This document shows, in pieces, positions 32,969 through 45,400 of a stretch of DNA of 64,000 bases. Below the pieces are notes generated by a model. That model was not told the origin of the DNA and searched no databases. It saw only the letters and a program-made list of their open reading frames with translations. The position numbers and the translations under genes were made by a program. Within the stretch, counting starts at the first letter, position 1. Every line of letters starts with the position of its first letter. This DNA comes from Lonicera japonica. Its lineage: Eukaryota; Streptophyta; Magnoliopsida; Dipsacales; Caprifoliaceae. The DNA lies in the NCBI GenBank assembly GCA_021464415.1, contig CM038469.1, positions 14,424,501-14,488,500 on the forward strand, given 5' to 3'.

Positions 32969-35900
32969 ATGAAACTCCCTATCTCCACACGCCGGAGCAA
33001 CAGCTTTAGAACAATTTCACCTACCGACAACTCCGGAGATGCTGCCAGATCACCGGCATCAATTTTCTGGCTAGTCATCCATGGCATCTGCTGCTTAATT
33101 AGCCTTATTCTCGGCTTTCGATTCTCCAGACTAGTGTTCTTCCTTTTCTTCACTTCAGACTCAACCAATAATTTATACAGTACCTCGACTTTCCGTACTG
33201 CAGCTGATATTGCCGAAACCATCGCTACTCAAACGGCAATGTCATTCTCTACATCTCTGCTCAACTTTGATTCGCCTGCCAATTCAACGGATGTTCAAAG
33301 CAGCAGCCACGTGGTGGTTGGCAGGCACGGGATATTGATCAGGCCGTGGCCGCATCCGAATCCGGAGGAGGTAATGAAGGCTCATAGGATAATTGAGAGA
33401 GTTCAGAAGGAACAGATAGTTCAGTACGGTGTGAAGAATGCGAAAACTGTGATTGTTGTTACTCCGACGTATGTTAGGACTTTTCAGGCTCTGCATTTGA
33501 CAGGAGTGATGCATTGCCTGATGAATGTGCCGTATGATTTGGTGTGGATTGTCGTTGAAGCCGGTGGAAAGACGAATGAAACTGCTTCTTTGATTGCTAA
33601 GTCGGGGATTAGGACTATGCATATTGGATATAAGGAGAAGATGCCTGTTTCGTGGGAGGATAGACACAAGGTTGAAGCTCGAATGCGAATGCAGGCTTTG
33701 AGGTAATAAATTTTGTTCTCTTGTTCTTGGATTTTCCGCATCTGTGCTAAGTGCGAAAGTTGTTAGAGCATCCGCATAGCAGTGTACGATCCTAGGATAA
33801 GTAGGATAAATCTGTCATGTTATATTGTTTTGTGTAATAGACAAATGATAAAATTAAGTTTGGCTACACGAGTATGTAAAATTGGAGAAAATAGCCTTTT
33901 CATCTCAAATGGCATAACTAAAATTGGACAAGATAGATTTTGATTATTTATTTAGCAGGTTGTTAATGTTAATAATGCCGGGCTCCAAAATTGTTATCTT
34001 TTTTAAACAACCAAAGAAAAAAGTTAAAATAGTCGGATTCACTAGTTTGATTGGCCATAAGCTATTTAGTTTAAAAGTTGAAAAAAGAGAACGGGGTGAA
34101 AGAAAATCTGAAAATATTCTCTTGATCGTTTCTTCTTACCAATAAAATTAGTGGACTATCATTTTGATTATTGAGAAATGTTGTTAATTTTGATTATAGA
34201 GGATGTAGATTTGATTATTGGTTAAGTGATCACTAAAATTGATTATGCCATGAGTATTTTAGGCAAACGTTACTAGTATTGGTCATAATTGCTAATGAGA
34301 TTATACCATTTGAGATGCTCCAAATTCCTTATGATATGGACAATTGTTGCATGTTTAGGACTCAAATGAACATCAGATGTATGTTTAGGATGCACATGAA
34401 CATCGGATGTCTGCTTGGGTCACAAACACATACCTAGTGAGATTCAAACCCACATCGGTAGTCTGTTTGATGTATGCTGGCTGGCTGTTTCAACTTTGCA
34501 GGATGTTTAATTTATTTTTTCATGCTCAACTATTGTAGAATACACAAAGTGAGTTGTATGTCTTTATACTACTTACTATATAGAAATAAGACTACTGTAG
34601 ATGCTCTTGTGTTATTGAAATTGAAATTGAAATTGAAGTACTTTGTGTGATGGAGCAGAGTTGTGAGAGAAGAGAAGCTAGATGGGATTGTGATGTTTGG
34701 GGATGATAGTAATATGCATAGCATGGAGCTTTTTGATGAAATTCAAAAGGTGAAATGGTTTGGTGCCTTTTCGGTTGGGATTCTTGCTCATTTTGGTCAT
34801 TCTGATAAAGAACAAAAGAAGGGGAATAAGAATAAGTCGCCAGTGCCGGTTCAAGGTCCGGCTTGTAATTCATCGGACCATTTGGTGGGTTGGCATACCT
34901 TTAACTCGCTCCCTTACAAGGAACAGAACTCCAGTTACATTGGTGATAAGGGGATTGTGCTGCCCAGGAAGATGGAATGGGCTGGGTTTGCATTGAATTC
35001 CAGTTGGTTTGGGATGAGGATGAAGATTTGCCAGAGTGGTTTAAGGATTTGGACGCAGTTGATAGGGATCGAGAGGATGTTGAGAGTCCATTGTCTCTGC
35101 TGGTGGACTCTTCTGTGGTGGAGCCGCTTGGGAGTTGTGGGCGCAAAGTTCTGCTGTGGTGGCTCCGTGTTGAAGCTCGTTCAGATAGCAAATTCCCTTC
35201 CGGGTTAGTCTTGGTTCTTCTTCAGTCACTTCTGCTATTTTATTGTGTGAATTCTTCATGATGCTTATCATCACTGGTACTATACATGCGTTCGTTGTTA
35301 TTTTGGTTATCTTTATGCTAAAGACTTGTGGTTTTTCGCTGAAAAGTTTTTAAGTTTGTGAAAAGTTGACTTTGATAGGCGAATGTTGGTTTGTAGAGAT
35401 ATGAAATCCAACATATAGCCAGATTGATCTTAACTTGCATGAGCCAAAGCAACTTGATATTAGTTTACACATCAATCTTGCTTAAGCTTACTAAAATGTC
35501 TTTCATTGTCTCAATGTTGTATTGGGCTCCTCTAGAGTGATGAGATAATTCTATAGGAGAGTTGAAAAAATATGAACCGTTAGTTTAATATTATACGAAC
35601 AGTCCAGATTTGAGCGACAGCATTGCTAATAGTAAGGATACAGTTACGATTTCCTACTAGAGCGCGAATTAGAGCACCACAGAGTGAGTGTGATGTTGGC
35701 GCTTCACACTCCCTCCCAAAATTCTTTGATCGTGTAGAAGCTTTAAATACATGTTCAACATCTTGTTCATTATTTCCTTATGGGTTATGGTTGCAAGTTG
35801 CGATTGTCCAGTGTCCACTAATTACTAAGCTCACATTTTTCACTTGCTAATATTGTTAGTGTAAAACAATATATGCACCTCTAAATTGCATCAGATAGAT

Positions 35901-36330
35901 GCATGCATATATATACAGGGAGGCTCTAAAGTAGACTGTCTGCTCGTGGAACAAGCCTTTACTGACAATTTTTCATCGCAATGGAAAAGTGTCACGAAAG
36001 GCCACGTCCACTTATAGAGACGTGTTATACGTATATATGTACACATTTACATCTTCATGATGACTTTTTTGAGTAATACCTGTTGATTCATGCAGATGGA
36101 TAATTAACCCTCCATTAGAGGTAACCGTCCCAGCAAAACGCTCATCATGGCCAGATGCTCCTCCTGAGCTCCCATCAAATGAAAACATGATGAGCATCCA
36201 AGAGAAATTTGAGAAGCGTGCTGAAACTCGTTCCCTTAGATTAAGACACACTTCTCGAAACAAGAGAAAAAACAAAGCCAAAAGTAGCGTAGAGTCGCAA
36301 GTTTCCATGAAGCATTCTGAAGAGAAGTGA
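32969..36330 (+). CDS. IRX14: GT43 xylan biosynthesis protein, IRX14-like; frame broken in exon 2
   Basis: Three exons: 32969-33702, 34659-35203 and 36096-36330 (stop TGA 36328-36330). Introns are GT-AG and codon phase is kept at both junctions. About 500 residues if the frame is repaired, close to the family length. The N terminus (MKLPISTRRSNSFR) and a membrane anchor at residues about 31-50 fit a type II Golgi protein. The GT43 domain follows: VVVGRHGILIRPWPHPNP, VVTPTYVRTFQALHLTGVM, DLVWIVVEAGG, then exon 2 VVREEKLDGIVMFGDDSNMH (DDS at the DxD position), VQGPACNSSDHLVGWH and, in the other frame, ESPLSLL and VEPLGSCGRKVLLWWLRVEA. Exon 3 ends in a basic tail. IRX14 works with IRX9 and IRX10 proteins in elongating the xylan backbone in the Golgi. 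The frame changes at 35003/35004, where one base appears missing. An in-frame ATG at 32795 is upstream, but the family starts MKL. Intron 1 holds a MITE-like insertion. Confidence 0.85.
33764..34320. mobile_element. MITE-like insertion in GT43 intron 1
   Basis: It is bounded by AGAGCATCCGC on the left and ATTTGAGATGCTC on the right, giving short inverted ends (GAGCATC/GATGCTC) of the widespread plant AGAGCATC...GATGCTCT class. The intervening sequence is AT-rich and non-coding. The flanks give no clean target duplication, so the call is tentative. A similar left end, TTAGAGCATCTTCAATG, occurs at 63581. Confidence 0.4.
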
Positions 36331-37066
36331 AACTCCATTACTTTTTGGGATCTGAAAAGTGCTATTTAGCCTCGACAAATTCGAAGACTAGTGAATATTC
36401 TTACACGAGTAAATATAAGGCATCTATTACAGTTGGTGAGTATATAGGTGCATTTCCACTCAAGTTCATGATTTTCTTTTTATATTCAGCTTCTTCTTTT
36501 TGGGTGATTGGATTCTCTAGTTTTGTGAAAAGGGTATATTTTCTTGCTGCATTCAGTGTTTGGAGTAAACTCAGAATAGAAAATTCTACAGTTTTTTTTT
36601 CCTTTTATACGTAAAGTTTCAATAGAAATCATTGATTTGTGTTTTCACTCGCTGAATTAGAAACTATTGATATTGTATTGAAGCAACATGGGCAATGGGA
36701 AACCAATGCTTTCCTTTTCCCCAGAAATCCATGCCGGTTTGGTTAGGGATCATAATGATTTTCCTTGAATAAAGTTATGAAATTTGCTCATTCCATAAGT
36801 ATGCAATTTAAGATCAAAACCACAACAAAGTATGATGTGCCAAAAGTGAGAAATATTTTAGCCCGAAGCAAAGAAACCTAAAGTGTGAAAAGGAAGCAAA
36901 AAAGTAAAGTATGTAACCCTGATGTATAGAAAACATTTCATCTTTATTGAATCTGTCAAGTAACAGCTAAAGTTTACGTATAAGCGAGTAGGCTAGTTTG
37001 GATGGAAAAAGCGCTCTCTCTTGAACCCTGGGAGATCCTGAATTTGCATTTCATCTTTGCTAGTAT

Positions 37067-37139
37067 TGTACTCTCTCCGTTAGTTTATTTGATGTTTGTT
37101 GGGGTAACCAACTTAACATTACTACATCAAGGAGAGAGT
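37067..37139. mobile_element. Short Stowaway-like palindrome
   Basis: The ends TACTCTCTCCGTTAGTTTATT and AAGGAGAGAGTA are inverted copies (CTCTCTCC / GGAGAGAG), with TA at both edges as for Tc1/mariner-type MITEs. At 73 bp it is far shorter than usual and is probably an internally deleted remnant. Confidence 0.5.
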
Positions 37140-39248
37140 AATTGACTGATTGTTGTAAATGCAATGAGTGAGACTTGAACTTGCAATTTTAAATTCTGGT
37201 GAGGCTCATTTACAACTGGACCAAGCTTGCTCTTGCGAATATTAGATTTTTTGCTTTATAGAAATGAAAATTGACAAATTCATACCTCGGTTTATCTTTT
37301 ATCAATGATTATGCTCGAAAGAAGCCCAGGGCTATTGCTTAATGTATGCCTGCAGGCTAATTGTATGTTCAAAACCCATTTGTTTCAAGGTAAATTAATC
37401 TTTACCTAAAATGAAATAATACCTTATTCGCTACAATAGCTCTAGATAAACATAAATATCCGACATATCAAATGTGGCTACCATATATTAGTTAAAATAA
37501 CTACTCACATTTCATTTTAAGTAATGAGTAATTGACACATTGATATGTCAATTTTTATGTTAGATTTTTATTATATCCATGTAGAATTACTCTATTCACT
37601 ATCTTTGTGTAAATATTGCATACGAATGCAGGTGCTTCTTTTGTTCACAACATCATAAACACAAACAAGCTAGTTATATGGTGTATAAAATAAATTTGAA
37701 TAATCAAGAATTGAACCAAAGAGAAAGTAGAAATGAAAAGGTTTTGCCGGATGATCCACTTCCTAATAAAATTCAGTATCCCAATTCGTTTAATTTTTTA
37801 ATTACACTATCTTTACCCAGGTTATTTTGAACTTTTAACATGTAGGGGTGTCGATATCCTCATGGATGAGAATATCATCCCTTTGCTAGTTATGGTAGTC
37901 TAAATGATTAGTATACAATAAAAGATTCACCTTTTTTAACTCGGTAAAAATAAGACTACATTCATTACTTATATAAAAAATATTATATTAAAACGATATG
38001 AAACGATATTGGAACTTGAGAAGTCATATTCGTGTTTTAAATTTTCGTCACGATATCGTGTTCAAATTCTTACATAAATTGGAGTGCTATCGTGTTTATT
38101 ATGTCTTGACATGTCAATCCTGCTCAAATTATGGAAATTCCCCTCTTCACTTGTGTCGGCATATTTACAATAGCTTAAAAATTGTAATGTTCTGTTTGAG
38201 TTCGATAAAAATGACAAAAATAAAAATAAAAATTGTTCTTTGTCATGTTAAAAATTTGTGCTTTTTAAATTGATCACATGGACTTAATATATATATATAT
38301 ATATAAGCAAAACATGTTTGAGAGTGGATCCATTTTTAGCATTCTTTATATAGCTTTTAAAAGGTGGAGTGGGTTTGTAGTAGAAGGGATGAAAGTTGGC
38401 ACAACCATATTGTATCAAACTTCTATAATGGTTGAGGCGAGACAAAGAGAGAAAATGTTGGGTATATTTGGAGTACCATATTTCGCTACACCGGCTTTAA
38501 TAATTGTTTGTTGTTTTTATTGATCAACACCTAGAAAAACGTTTCAAGTCATATAATAGAAAATGTTTGGTGCACGATAATGTCACTAGCTTATTATAAG
38601 AAGTGTATTTAATGTAGGATGTATCAGATACTATATTATTTTTCATATCATGAAAGAACGTCGATAAGTATACTTTTGTTTTAGTCACAAACACCCCTTG
38701 TTATTTAAGCCCTCATCTTTTTACTCTTTTTTTTTCTTTTTTTCTTCTTTTTTTTTTTTTTTTTCTAGAAACACACCATTCCACCCGCCCCTTATTTAAA
38801 ATTGAATGAAGTTGTTAATTAAACACACTTGGCTTATGTTGGCTTATGTTAGCCGAGCTTCTTAAGGTGTACTCATTGCCCAATTCAAAAATTCAATACA
38901 CTCGGCCAATGTAGACGGAGAATGCTTGCATATACTTTGCTTAATGCTCACCGAGTGAGCATTCTTGATCAATTATTTTATTTGGCTTACTTGAACCAAG
39001 TAGAGAGCTATATACTCGATTGTAATGGACCAAGTAACATCCGGGTTTCAAAGTTTTGAACTCTATTATGTTTTATTTTTTCTTCTTTGTTTTCAATGGA
39101 ATCATATGGGAGTTAAAGAAAACAAAAATATTAAGGTAACAATGAAGCAAATATACCTCTTTTAGCTTATATTTATCTTCTAAATCACCACCAAAACCTT
39201 TTTTTTTTTTTTTTCCATTTTCTAAATTCTCCATCTTCAAAATACCTA

Positions 39249-39250
<2 letters not shown>

Positions 39251-39280
<30 letters not shown>
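39251..39280. repeat. CT microsatellite
   Basis: Fifteen or so uninterrupted CT units. No gene leader is recognisable downstream on either strand. Confidence 0.95.
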
Positions 39281-39283
<3 letters not shown>

Positions 39284-40152
39284 GCACTCACTATTTATGA
39301 TTCTGGATACTTTATCAACTTAAACAATGTTGTTTGTGCTTGATCTCTTGTTCAAACAGTCATTTTTGGGGAGTCATGAAAGTAGGAGTAAGAGAGGTGG
39401 TGGATTTGTTTTGTTGCTTGTTAAGGGTTAATTAGTTAAATTTATTAATTTATTAATTAAAGGGTTAATTATTTTAACTATTTGGTAAAAAGGTAAAGGG
39501 AGGAGAGTAATAGAAGTAACATTTTAATTTAATAATATAAAAATATTCAAGAAGTGTTTGTAATAAAAAAAAAGAAAGTGTATTTATCAGCACACTTTAT
39601 AAAAAGACCCAATATCTTATGGGTGGGACATATCACTCATATTTCCAGCTGTAGATAGCCCACTCTTCCTCATTATCTCATGTGACCATAATAGTTCTCT
39701 GCCTATCTTTTAAAATTCTTGCATGTGCAGAATTCAATATATATATTAGTAGGCAGGTCAATGAGAAATTGGGCAGATCTGAACTTTTGGAAGAAGCTTA
39801 ATCATTTATGTGATAAATGGCTCCTTCTATTTGATAAAAAAAAATGCTAAATAAACTTACTTAATGTTCTCTAATTAATATTGAACCAATATCGTATCCA
39901 ATTTTCAGCTAAATAAACTTCACTACGAAAAGTTATATAGATTACTAAAGTATTTAGACTAAGGAAAAAAGTAACTGCACTTTAGAATTATAATTCTTAA
40001 TTTGAGACGGATAGAGTGTTTGTTAAATGAGCGTATCGTTATCCAATTATTTGATACAACTTACAAGTATACCTAAAAAGATGACTAATTACACGGTTAA
40101 AGGTTTAAGTACGCGATCTAAAAGAAAAAGAAAAATCCTTAATTTCCAAGAC

Positions 40153-40165
40153 TATAAAAGGGCCC
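40153..40165 (+). promoter_or_regulatory. TATA box and GGGCCC motif upstream of the DUF247 gene
   Basis: TATAAAA at 40153-40159 runs straight into GGGCCC (40160-40165) and lies 172 bp before the DUF247 start codon. If used, it would give a 5' UTR of about 145 bases. GGCCCA-type elements are known targets of TCP transcription factors. Here this is inference from position and sequence only. Confidence 0.5.
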
Positions 40166-40330
40166 ATGGGGTTGGATTAGGTCCAATTTCAACATCACAA
40201 GATATTATCATCTCACTCCAAATATTTTGTAAGATTTTAATGTAAAGCAGTATTCTCAAAGCATAGAATATAAATAAAGCTACTAAGCTTAAGAAGAATC
40301 AACCCAAAGGAACAGCAAATCTCAACAGAA

Positions 40331-41926
40331 ATGGTTGCTGTATTCAACAAAGAGCTATTGAGTTGGTACCTCATTACCCTCAAGCTCAAAGAAACTGTAG
40401 ATGCCGGAATTACAAACTTACAAAGCTCAACGTCAACCCGTCCAATCAAATTGCTCGAGAACACTCCCCACAACCGTGACGACCGCCAGCAGCAATCTGA
40501 TCCCCGGGAAATCACGGCCAAGGACGAAACCGACACAGAAGAAGGCCCAAAGTCTCCAAACTCCGAGTGGGTAATCGCCATTAGAGGAAAACTCGAACAA
40601 GCAAAACAAGATGATGTAGCCAGTTTATGGGGAAAACTATGCATCTATAGAGTCCCTCAATATCTAAGAGAAGGTGACGACAAAGCTTACATCCCTCAAA
40701 CTGTGTCATTGGGTCCTTACCACCACGGCAGGCGGAGGCTCCGCCCCATGGACCGCCACAAGTGGCGGTCCGTTTACCAAATGTTGAAGCGCAATAACCA
40801 CCAAATTAAGCTTTATCTTGATTCTATCAAAGAACTTGAAGAAAAAGCACGTGCGTGTTATGAAGGAAATATTACACTAGGCAGCAATGAGTTTGTGGAA
40901 ATGATGGTACTAGATGGCTGTTTTATCCTTGAGCTTTTTCGAGGCGCTGCTGGTGGATTCAAGCACCTCGGGTACTCTTGGAATGACCCAATATTCGCCA
41001 TGCGTGGGTTCATGCACTCAATCCAGCGAGACATGATAATGCTCGAGAATCAGATTCCTCTGTTCATACTTGAGCGGTTGCTAGGGCTTCAGTATGGAAA
41101 CCCAGACCAGAAATGTTTGGTAGGAAAGCTCGTACTTCAGTTCTTCGACCCTCTAACGCCGACGGACGAGCCATTAACAAAGAGCGATAGAAACAAATTA
41201 GAATCATCGATTGAATTTTCAAACGCATTCGATCCGCTATCGGACCAGGGAGGCCTTCACTGTCTCGATGTTTTTAGACACAGTTTGTTGCGTAGAGGGC
41301 CTCAACCAGAACCAAGGATTTGGATCAAGAGACGGTCCCACGCAAGCCGGGTAGCAGACAAGCGTAGGCAACAATTGATTCATTGTGTAACAGAGCTAAG
41401 AGAATCTGGGATTAAATTCAAGAAGAGGAAAACAGACCGTTTCTGGGATGTTAAATTCAAGAATGGAATTCTGAGGATACCTAGGCTCTTGATTCATGAC
41501 GGCACAAAGTCGCTTTTCTTGAATCTCATTGCCTTTGAGCAGTGTCACCTTGATAGTAGCAACGAAATAACGTCTTATGTTATTTTCATGGATAACTTGA
41601 TAAACTCACCTGAGGATGTGAGCTACCTTCATTATTGTGGGATCATCGAGCATTGGCTGGGGAGTGATGGTGAAGTAGCTGACCTCTTTAACAGGCTTTG
41701 TCAAGAGGTGGTTTTTGACAGTAATAACAGTTATCTTTCAAGATTATCGGAGGAGGTGAACAGATATCACGACCATAGGTGGAACGCTTGGAAAGCGAGC
41801 TTGAAGCATAACTATTTTATTAATCCATGGGCTATAATTTCTTTTGTAGCTGCTGTGGTCTTGTTGGTGCTCACTCTTGTGCAGACATTTTATGGGATCT
41901 ATGGCTATTACAGGCCGCTTTCTTGA
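40331..41926 (+). CDS. DUF247 family protein (UPF0481-like), complete, single exon
   Basis: A 531-residue uninterrupted frame. After a variable, polar N terminus (residues 1-100) the DUF247 domain begins at about 105 with CIYRVPQYLREGDDKAYIP and SLGPYHHG. It continues with MVLDGCFILELFR, the DMIMLENQIPLFIL block (the most conserved part of the family), IKFKKRKTDRFWDVKF with FKNGILRIPRLLIHDGTKSLFLNLIAFEQCH, and FMDNLINSPEDV. It ends with a hydrophobic segment (about 499-521), so the protein is probably anchored to a membrane by its C terminus. Plant genomes carry many DUF247 genes. A few act in self-incompatibility or in senescence and stress, but the biochemical role is unknown. The start is the first ATG of the frame after the TATA box. 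It converges on the RER1 gene. The 80-codon antisense frame 41744-41986 is a shadow. Confidence 0.93.
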   Translation: MVAVFNKELLSWYLITLKLKETVDAGITNLQSSTSTRPIKLLENTPHNRDDRQQQSDPREITAKDETDTEEGPKSPNSEWVIAIRGKLEQAKQDDVASLWGKLCIYRVPQYLREGDDKAYIPQTVSLGPYHHGRRRLRPMDRHKWRSVYQMLKRNNHQIKLYLDSIKELEEKARACYEGNITLGSNEFVEMMVLDGCFILELFRGAAGGFKHLGYSWNDPIFAMRGFMHSIQRDMIMLENQIPLFILERLLGLQYGNPDQKCLVGKLVLQFFDPLTPTDEPLTKSDRNKLESSIEFSNAFDPLSDQGGLHCLDVFRHSLLRRGPQPEPRIWIKRRSHASRVADKRRQQLIHCVTELRESGIKFKKRKTDRFWDVKFKNGILRIPRLLIHDGTKSLFLNLIAFEQCHLDSSNEITSYVIFMDNLINSPEDVSYLHYCGIIEHWLGSDGEVADLFNRLCQEVVFDSNNSYLSRLSEEVNRYHDHRWNAWKASLKHNYFINPWAIISFVAAVVLLVLTLVQTFYGIYGYYRPLS

Positions 41927-42496
41927 GGCTAATGGAAATAAAAGCCAATTATTCCTTTTTCTTTTTGGGGTTACAAAAGAAATCAAAACTTACGATTTTG
42001 ATACGTTTGGCCGGTTGTTGCTTATATTTGATTTCTTTACATATGGATTTGTATTTGATTTACAAGGTGAGTTATTGCAAGGACTAAGGAGTGAGGATGT
42101 TTTTGTATGACTGTACATTGAGTTTTACATAAATTTACAAGATAATTTGTTTTGTTTCCTCTTCTTTCCTACTAAATTTCCAAGAAGACAAAGGGGAAGA
42201 AATGCAATCTAAATATTAGTTCCACATGTTCAGAATTTCAGAAGTCTAAATTCATCTATCAATCTATCATTACTACTAAAAATGGCACTGAATAGCACTT
42301 ACTGCTTACTAGATCAATATGAAAGAAGCAAGAATGTAATCTGTTCCTTATCTATACAGAGTAAGAGCTTAACAATAAACCAGAACGTTTGGAAAAAGCC
42401 CATCCAAGGGAAAGTATGCATACCACCTTTCTCAAAAAGCTCTGGCCGCTGAAAGAAAAAGGCCGCTGGCCAAATACATGTGATTAAAGAAGGAAA
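41927..42496. other. Short convergent intergenic region (3' UTRs)
   Basis: 570 bp between the DUF247 stop codon and the RER1 stop codon. The two transcripts converge here and their 3' UTRs probably occupy most of it. The AT-rich frames at 41827-42110 are overlaps with the DUF247 end, not genes. Confidence 0.6.
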
Positions 42497-45400
42497 TCAA
42501 TCTCTTGGAAGAAGGTTGTCAGTTTCAGTTGAAGGCGCCTTCTTTCTGTCGTAGCGCTGAAAACAGACGGAATTATAAGCATTGATAAATATGATGACAG
42601 TATAAATAACATAAAACTAGAACTCGTAGCACACTTGATTTCTATGCATAACTATACCTTGTAATTTGATATTATGTAGATAAAACATTTTCAAGACTAT
42701 GTGAATGCTTTTGGTCAAGTGGTTATAGCACATGTTATCTATACTAGAGGCCATGGATCCAAATCTCATTGCTAGTGGTATTTGTTTCTCCAAATCAATG
42801 AAAACGGTTATTTGGTAATTTCAAGCCCATAACAAAATGTAATCGCCTTCTCTTACTCATGCTTAATATGATAGAATAGATACAATGATAAATATATGAG
42901 AGTGGGTAAGGGGGTACCTGCTTCCCAAAGGAAAATGGGACGTATTTATATTTGATCATATGAGAAATCTGCCTCCTCATGGTAAGAGCAAACAATACAA
43001 TCCAATAGAAAAGTAGTATTGGCCAAAACACGGGCACGTCAAATATCCTGAAGAATGTAATCACAAAAGCAATGCAGAAGGCTTTTGTGATAGAGTACCT
43101 TCCAGTAAGAAAAACATAGACTTAAAATAATGTAAGCAATGGAATTGGATTTTGTTTATAGAGCAGAATTTTAGACAAGATTTGGCAGATGATAAAATAG
43201 TATGTCATAGTATGACAAAGAGAGAAATAAAAATGCTAAAACATAAAGTGACAACTATAAGTGGCTTATTTACCTTCCAGCACCAAGAACATTCACAATG
43301 TAAATGGAAGGAAGAAACAAACAATATTGCTGAACAAAAAAATTTCTTTATACCCTTGTGAATACAGGCATGGACAGACAGTGTTTGGAACTCAAAAAAG
43401 ATGAAGACAAATTTTTATTTCATATGGTTAACTATTGGTTATGTCACAATTTACACAAAATTGGATTGATTTCTAAAATACAAGGCCTGCAGATAAATAA
43501 AGAAGTTAAAATTTGCAATGAATGGCAAATGACCAGAAAATGCATGTTAGAAATAACAGCAGTGGTACTGAGAGCAAAGAAGCAAGCATGCATAAGATGG
43601 TCACTACGGAATACAACAAGCCTGTAAAGCATAATTCAAGCAAATTTTGCTGTTGACCTGCAAAATATCATAACTTTCATCTTCAATAATAATAAGCTAA
43701 AAAGAAATGAATACTGCTCATGCTTACAAATTGTGAAAATAGTCGTGGTGTCCAATGAGAGGGGGAAAAGGAAAGAGAAAACATTGAGAGTGTTCACTTC
43801 AGTAGTTCAGTTACATAACACACTAGCCATCTATTTTCATGGTTCAACTCTTTGATAAGATTAAGAAACGGTTTACTAACGCACTAACTAAAACCATGGG
43901 CAGAGCTACATGTTCCCGGGGGTGGGGCTGCAATTGCCCCCCTTTAATTTTAAAAATTAGGTATTTTAGTGTCAAATTATTATTGTACAATAAATAAATT
44001 AAAAAAAAATAAAAATTGGCCCCCTTTGAACTTCTTTTCAGAGCTATAGTTCTGCCTGACCCGCCCCCCCAAAACATCCACACCCAAACCCCTCCCCCAC
44101 CACCATAGTTAAACTCCTGGATCCGTCCCTGGCTACAACACTGCACAAGTAATGTATTCGAAATCATCATATTAACTCACCAAACAAACATGGAAACATA
44201 GCCACAAAACTTCCTGCACCGATATAAGCCTCCTCCAAACTCTAGCCCCTAACCAAGACTTTGCATGCTGTAATCAGGGCCGGACTGGTCCTAAGGGTGT
44301 ACGTGGTGGGCAATCACACAAGGCCCTTATTAAAATAAAGGCTTTTATAGCTTGTAAGGGGTCTAGTATTGTAAACGCTGCATTAATATACGGGCTCAAA
44401 AAGCATCGTATGGAAAATGGCTCATCTGTTTCAATTTTTAAACAGGACCCTATATATTTCAGGGCCGGCCCAGGATGTAATCCAAGAACGCAAAGTTCAC
44501 CAGCTTTCAGCATCCCATGAGTGTGACTAAAACTTCCAGTCTTACACACAAGTAGTCAACAAACAAACTATATGATCTACTGTTTACTTATAAACATTAA
44601 AATGCCCTCGACTCTCCAAACTATCATCCCAAATTTACAACCATTAACCCTCTCTCTAACCCCCATTGTTACGCATTCTAATAAGCTCCTCTTCATTACC
44701 ATTATAATTGCTCACTCAAGAATAAAATAGAAATGCCCCCTCTAAAACTTCCTCTCCATAACAAATACAATATCAATCCAATTTTAAAACCACTTCAAAG
44801 CAAAACCAAAATATGTTCCAAAAAAAAATCCCTTAAACCCACTTAAATTCCTGAAATAAGTCCACCCCCCTTCTCCTCCACATCAAGTTAATTGCAAAAT
44901 TCTTGAGCTATGCCAGTATATTCTCATTAATAAATATATATATACACAAAAGATTAAACTTAACAAAGTGTCTCACACTCTTCTAGTCCAGACAATATTT
45001 TCCCTTATAAAAGTGAATTTCACCAGCAGAATGCGGAAATTGGATATTGAGATAAAATAGTTCTTGAATCAATTCTTTAAAAGCAATGATACATGTACCA
45101 AGTTAAATGATCGAGCTAATACATGATCAGACGAAGGCACTTTTTGACAGTTAATTCGATCATCGTTACTCGTTCACCTTTTTCAATGTTTGATTAATGA
45201 AATTAACGGCACCGTACCAGAATTTGAATTCAGGAAGGCGACGAACGAAGGGGCGGAACTCGTCGGATCCTCGGGTGGGCAAACCCGGGCCATCGTCGGC
45301 AAGGTCTTGTAATTCCGGGTCAACCTGAGGAGAGAGAAAGCCGATGAGGAGGTTGAGGATGTAGATTCCGACGGCGTAAGAGACCACGTAGAAGCCTTGC

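Larger units (their letters stand above)
36331..40152. other. Intergenic region between the GT43 and DUF247 genes
   Basis: The first few hundred bases are probably the GT43 3' UTR. A 73-bp Stowaway-like palindrome lies at 37067-37139. AT (38287-38305), T-rich (38723-38764) and CT (39251-39280) simple repeats follow. Frames at 36327-36614, 37998-38273, 38278-38523, 39073-39291 and 40027-40245 show no family motifs. The one at 38278-38523 starts inside an AT microsatellite. Confidence 0.55.

Noticed and set aside
37843..38280. hAT element starting at TAGGGGTGTCGATATCC
   Set aside because: The left end resembles the TAGGGGTGTGCA class and the interior has repeated CGATATCG/CGTGTT phrases, but no matching right end or target duplication was found.
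42795..43064. 89-codon minus-strand frame as a separate small membrane protein
   Set aside because: It is exon 2 of RER1 read through its donor site into the intron. The splice sites at 43098 and 42918 join it in phase to exons 1 and 3.
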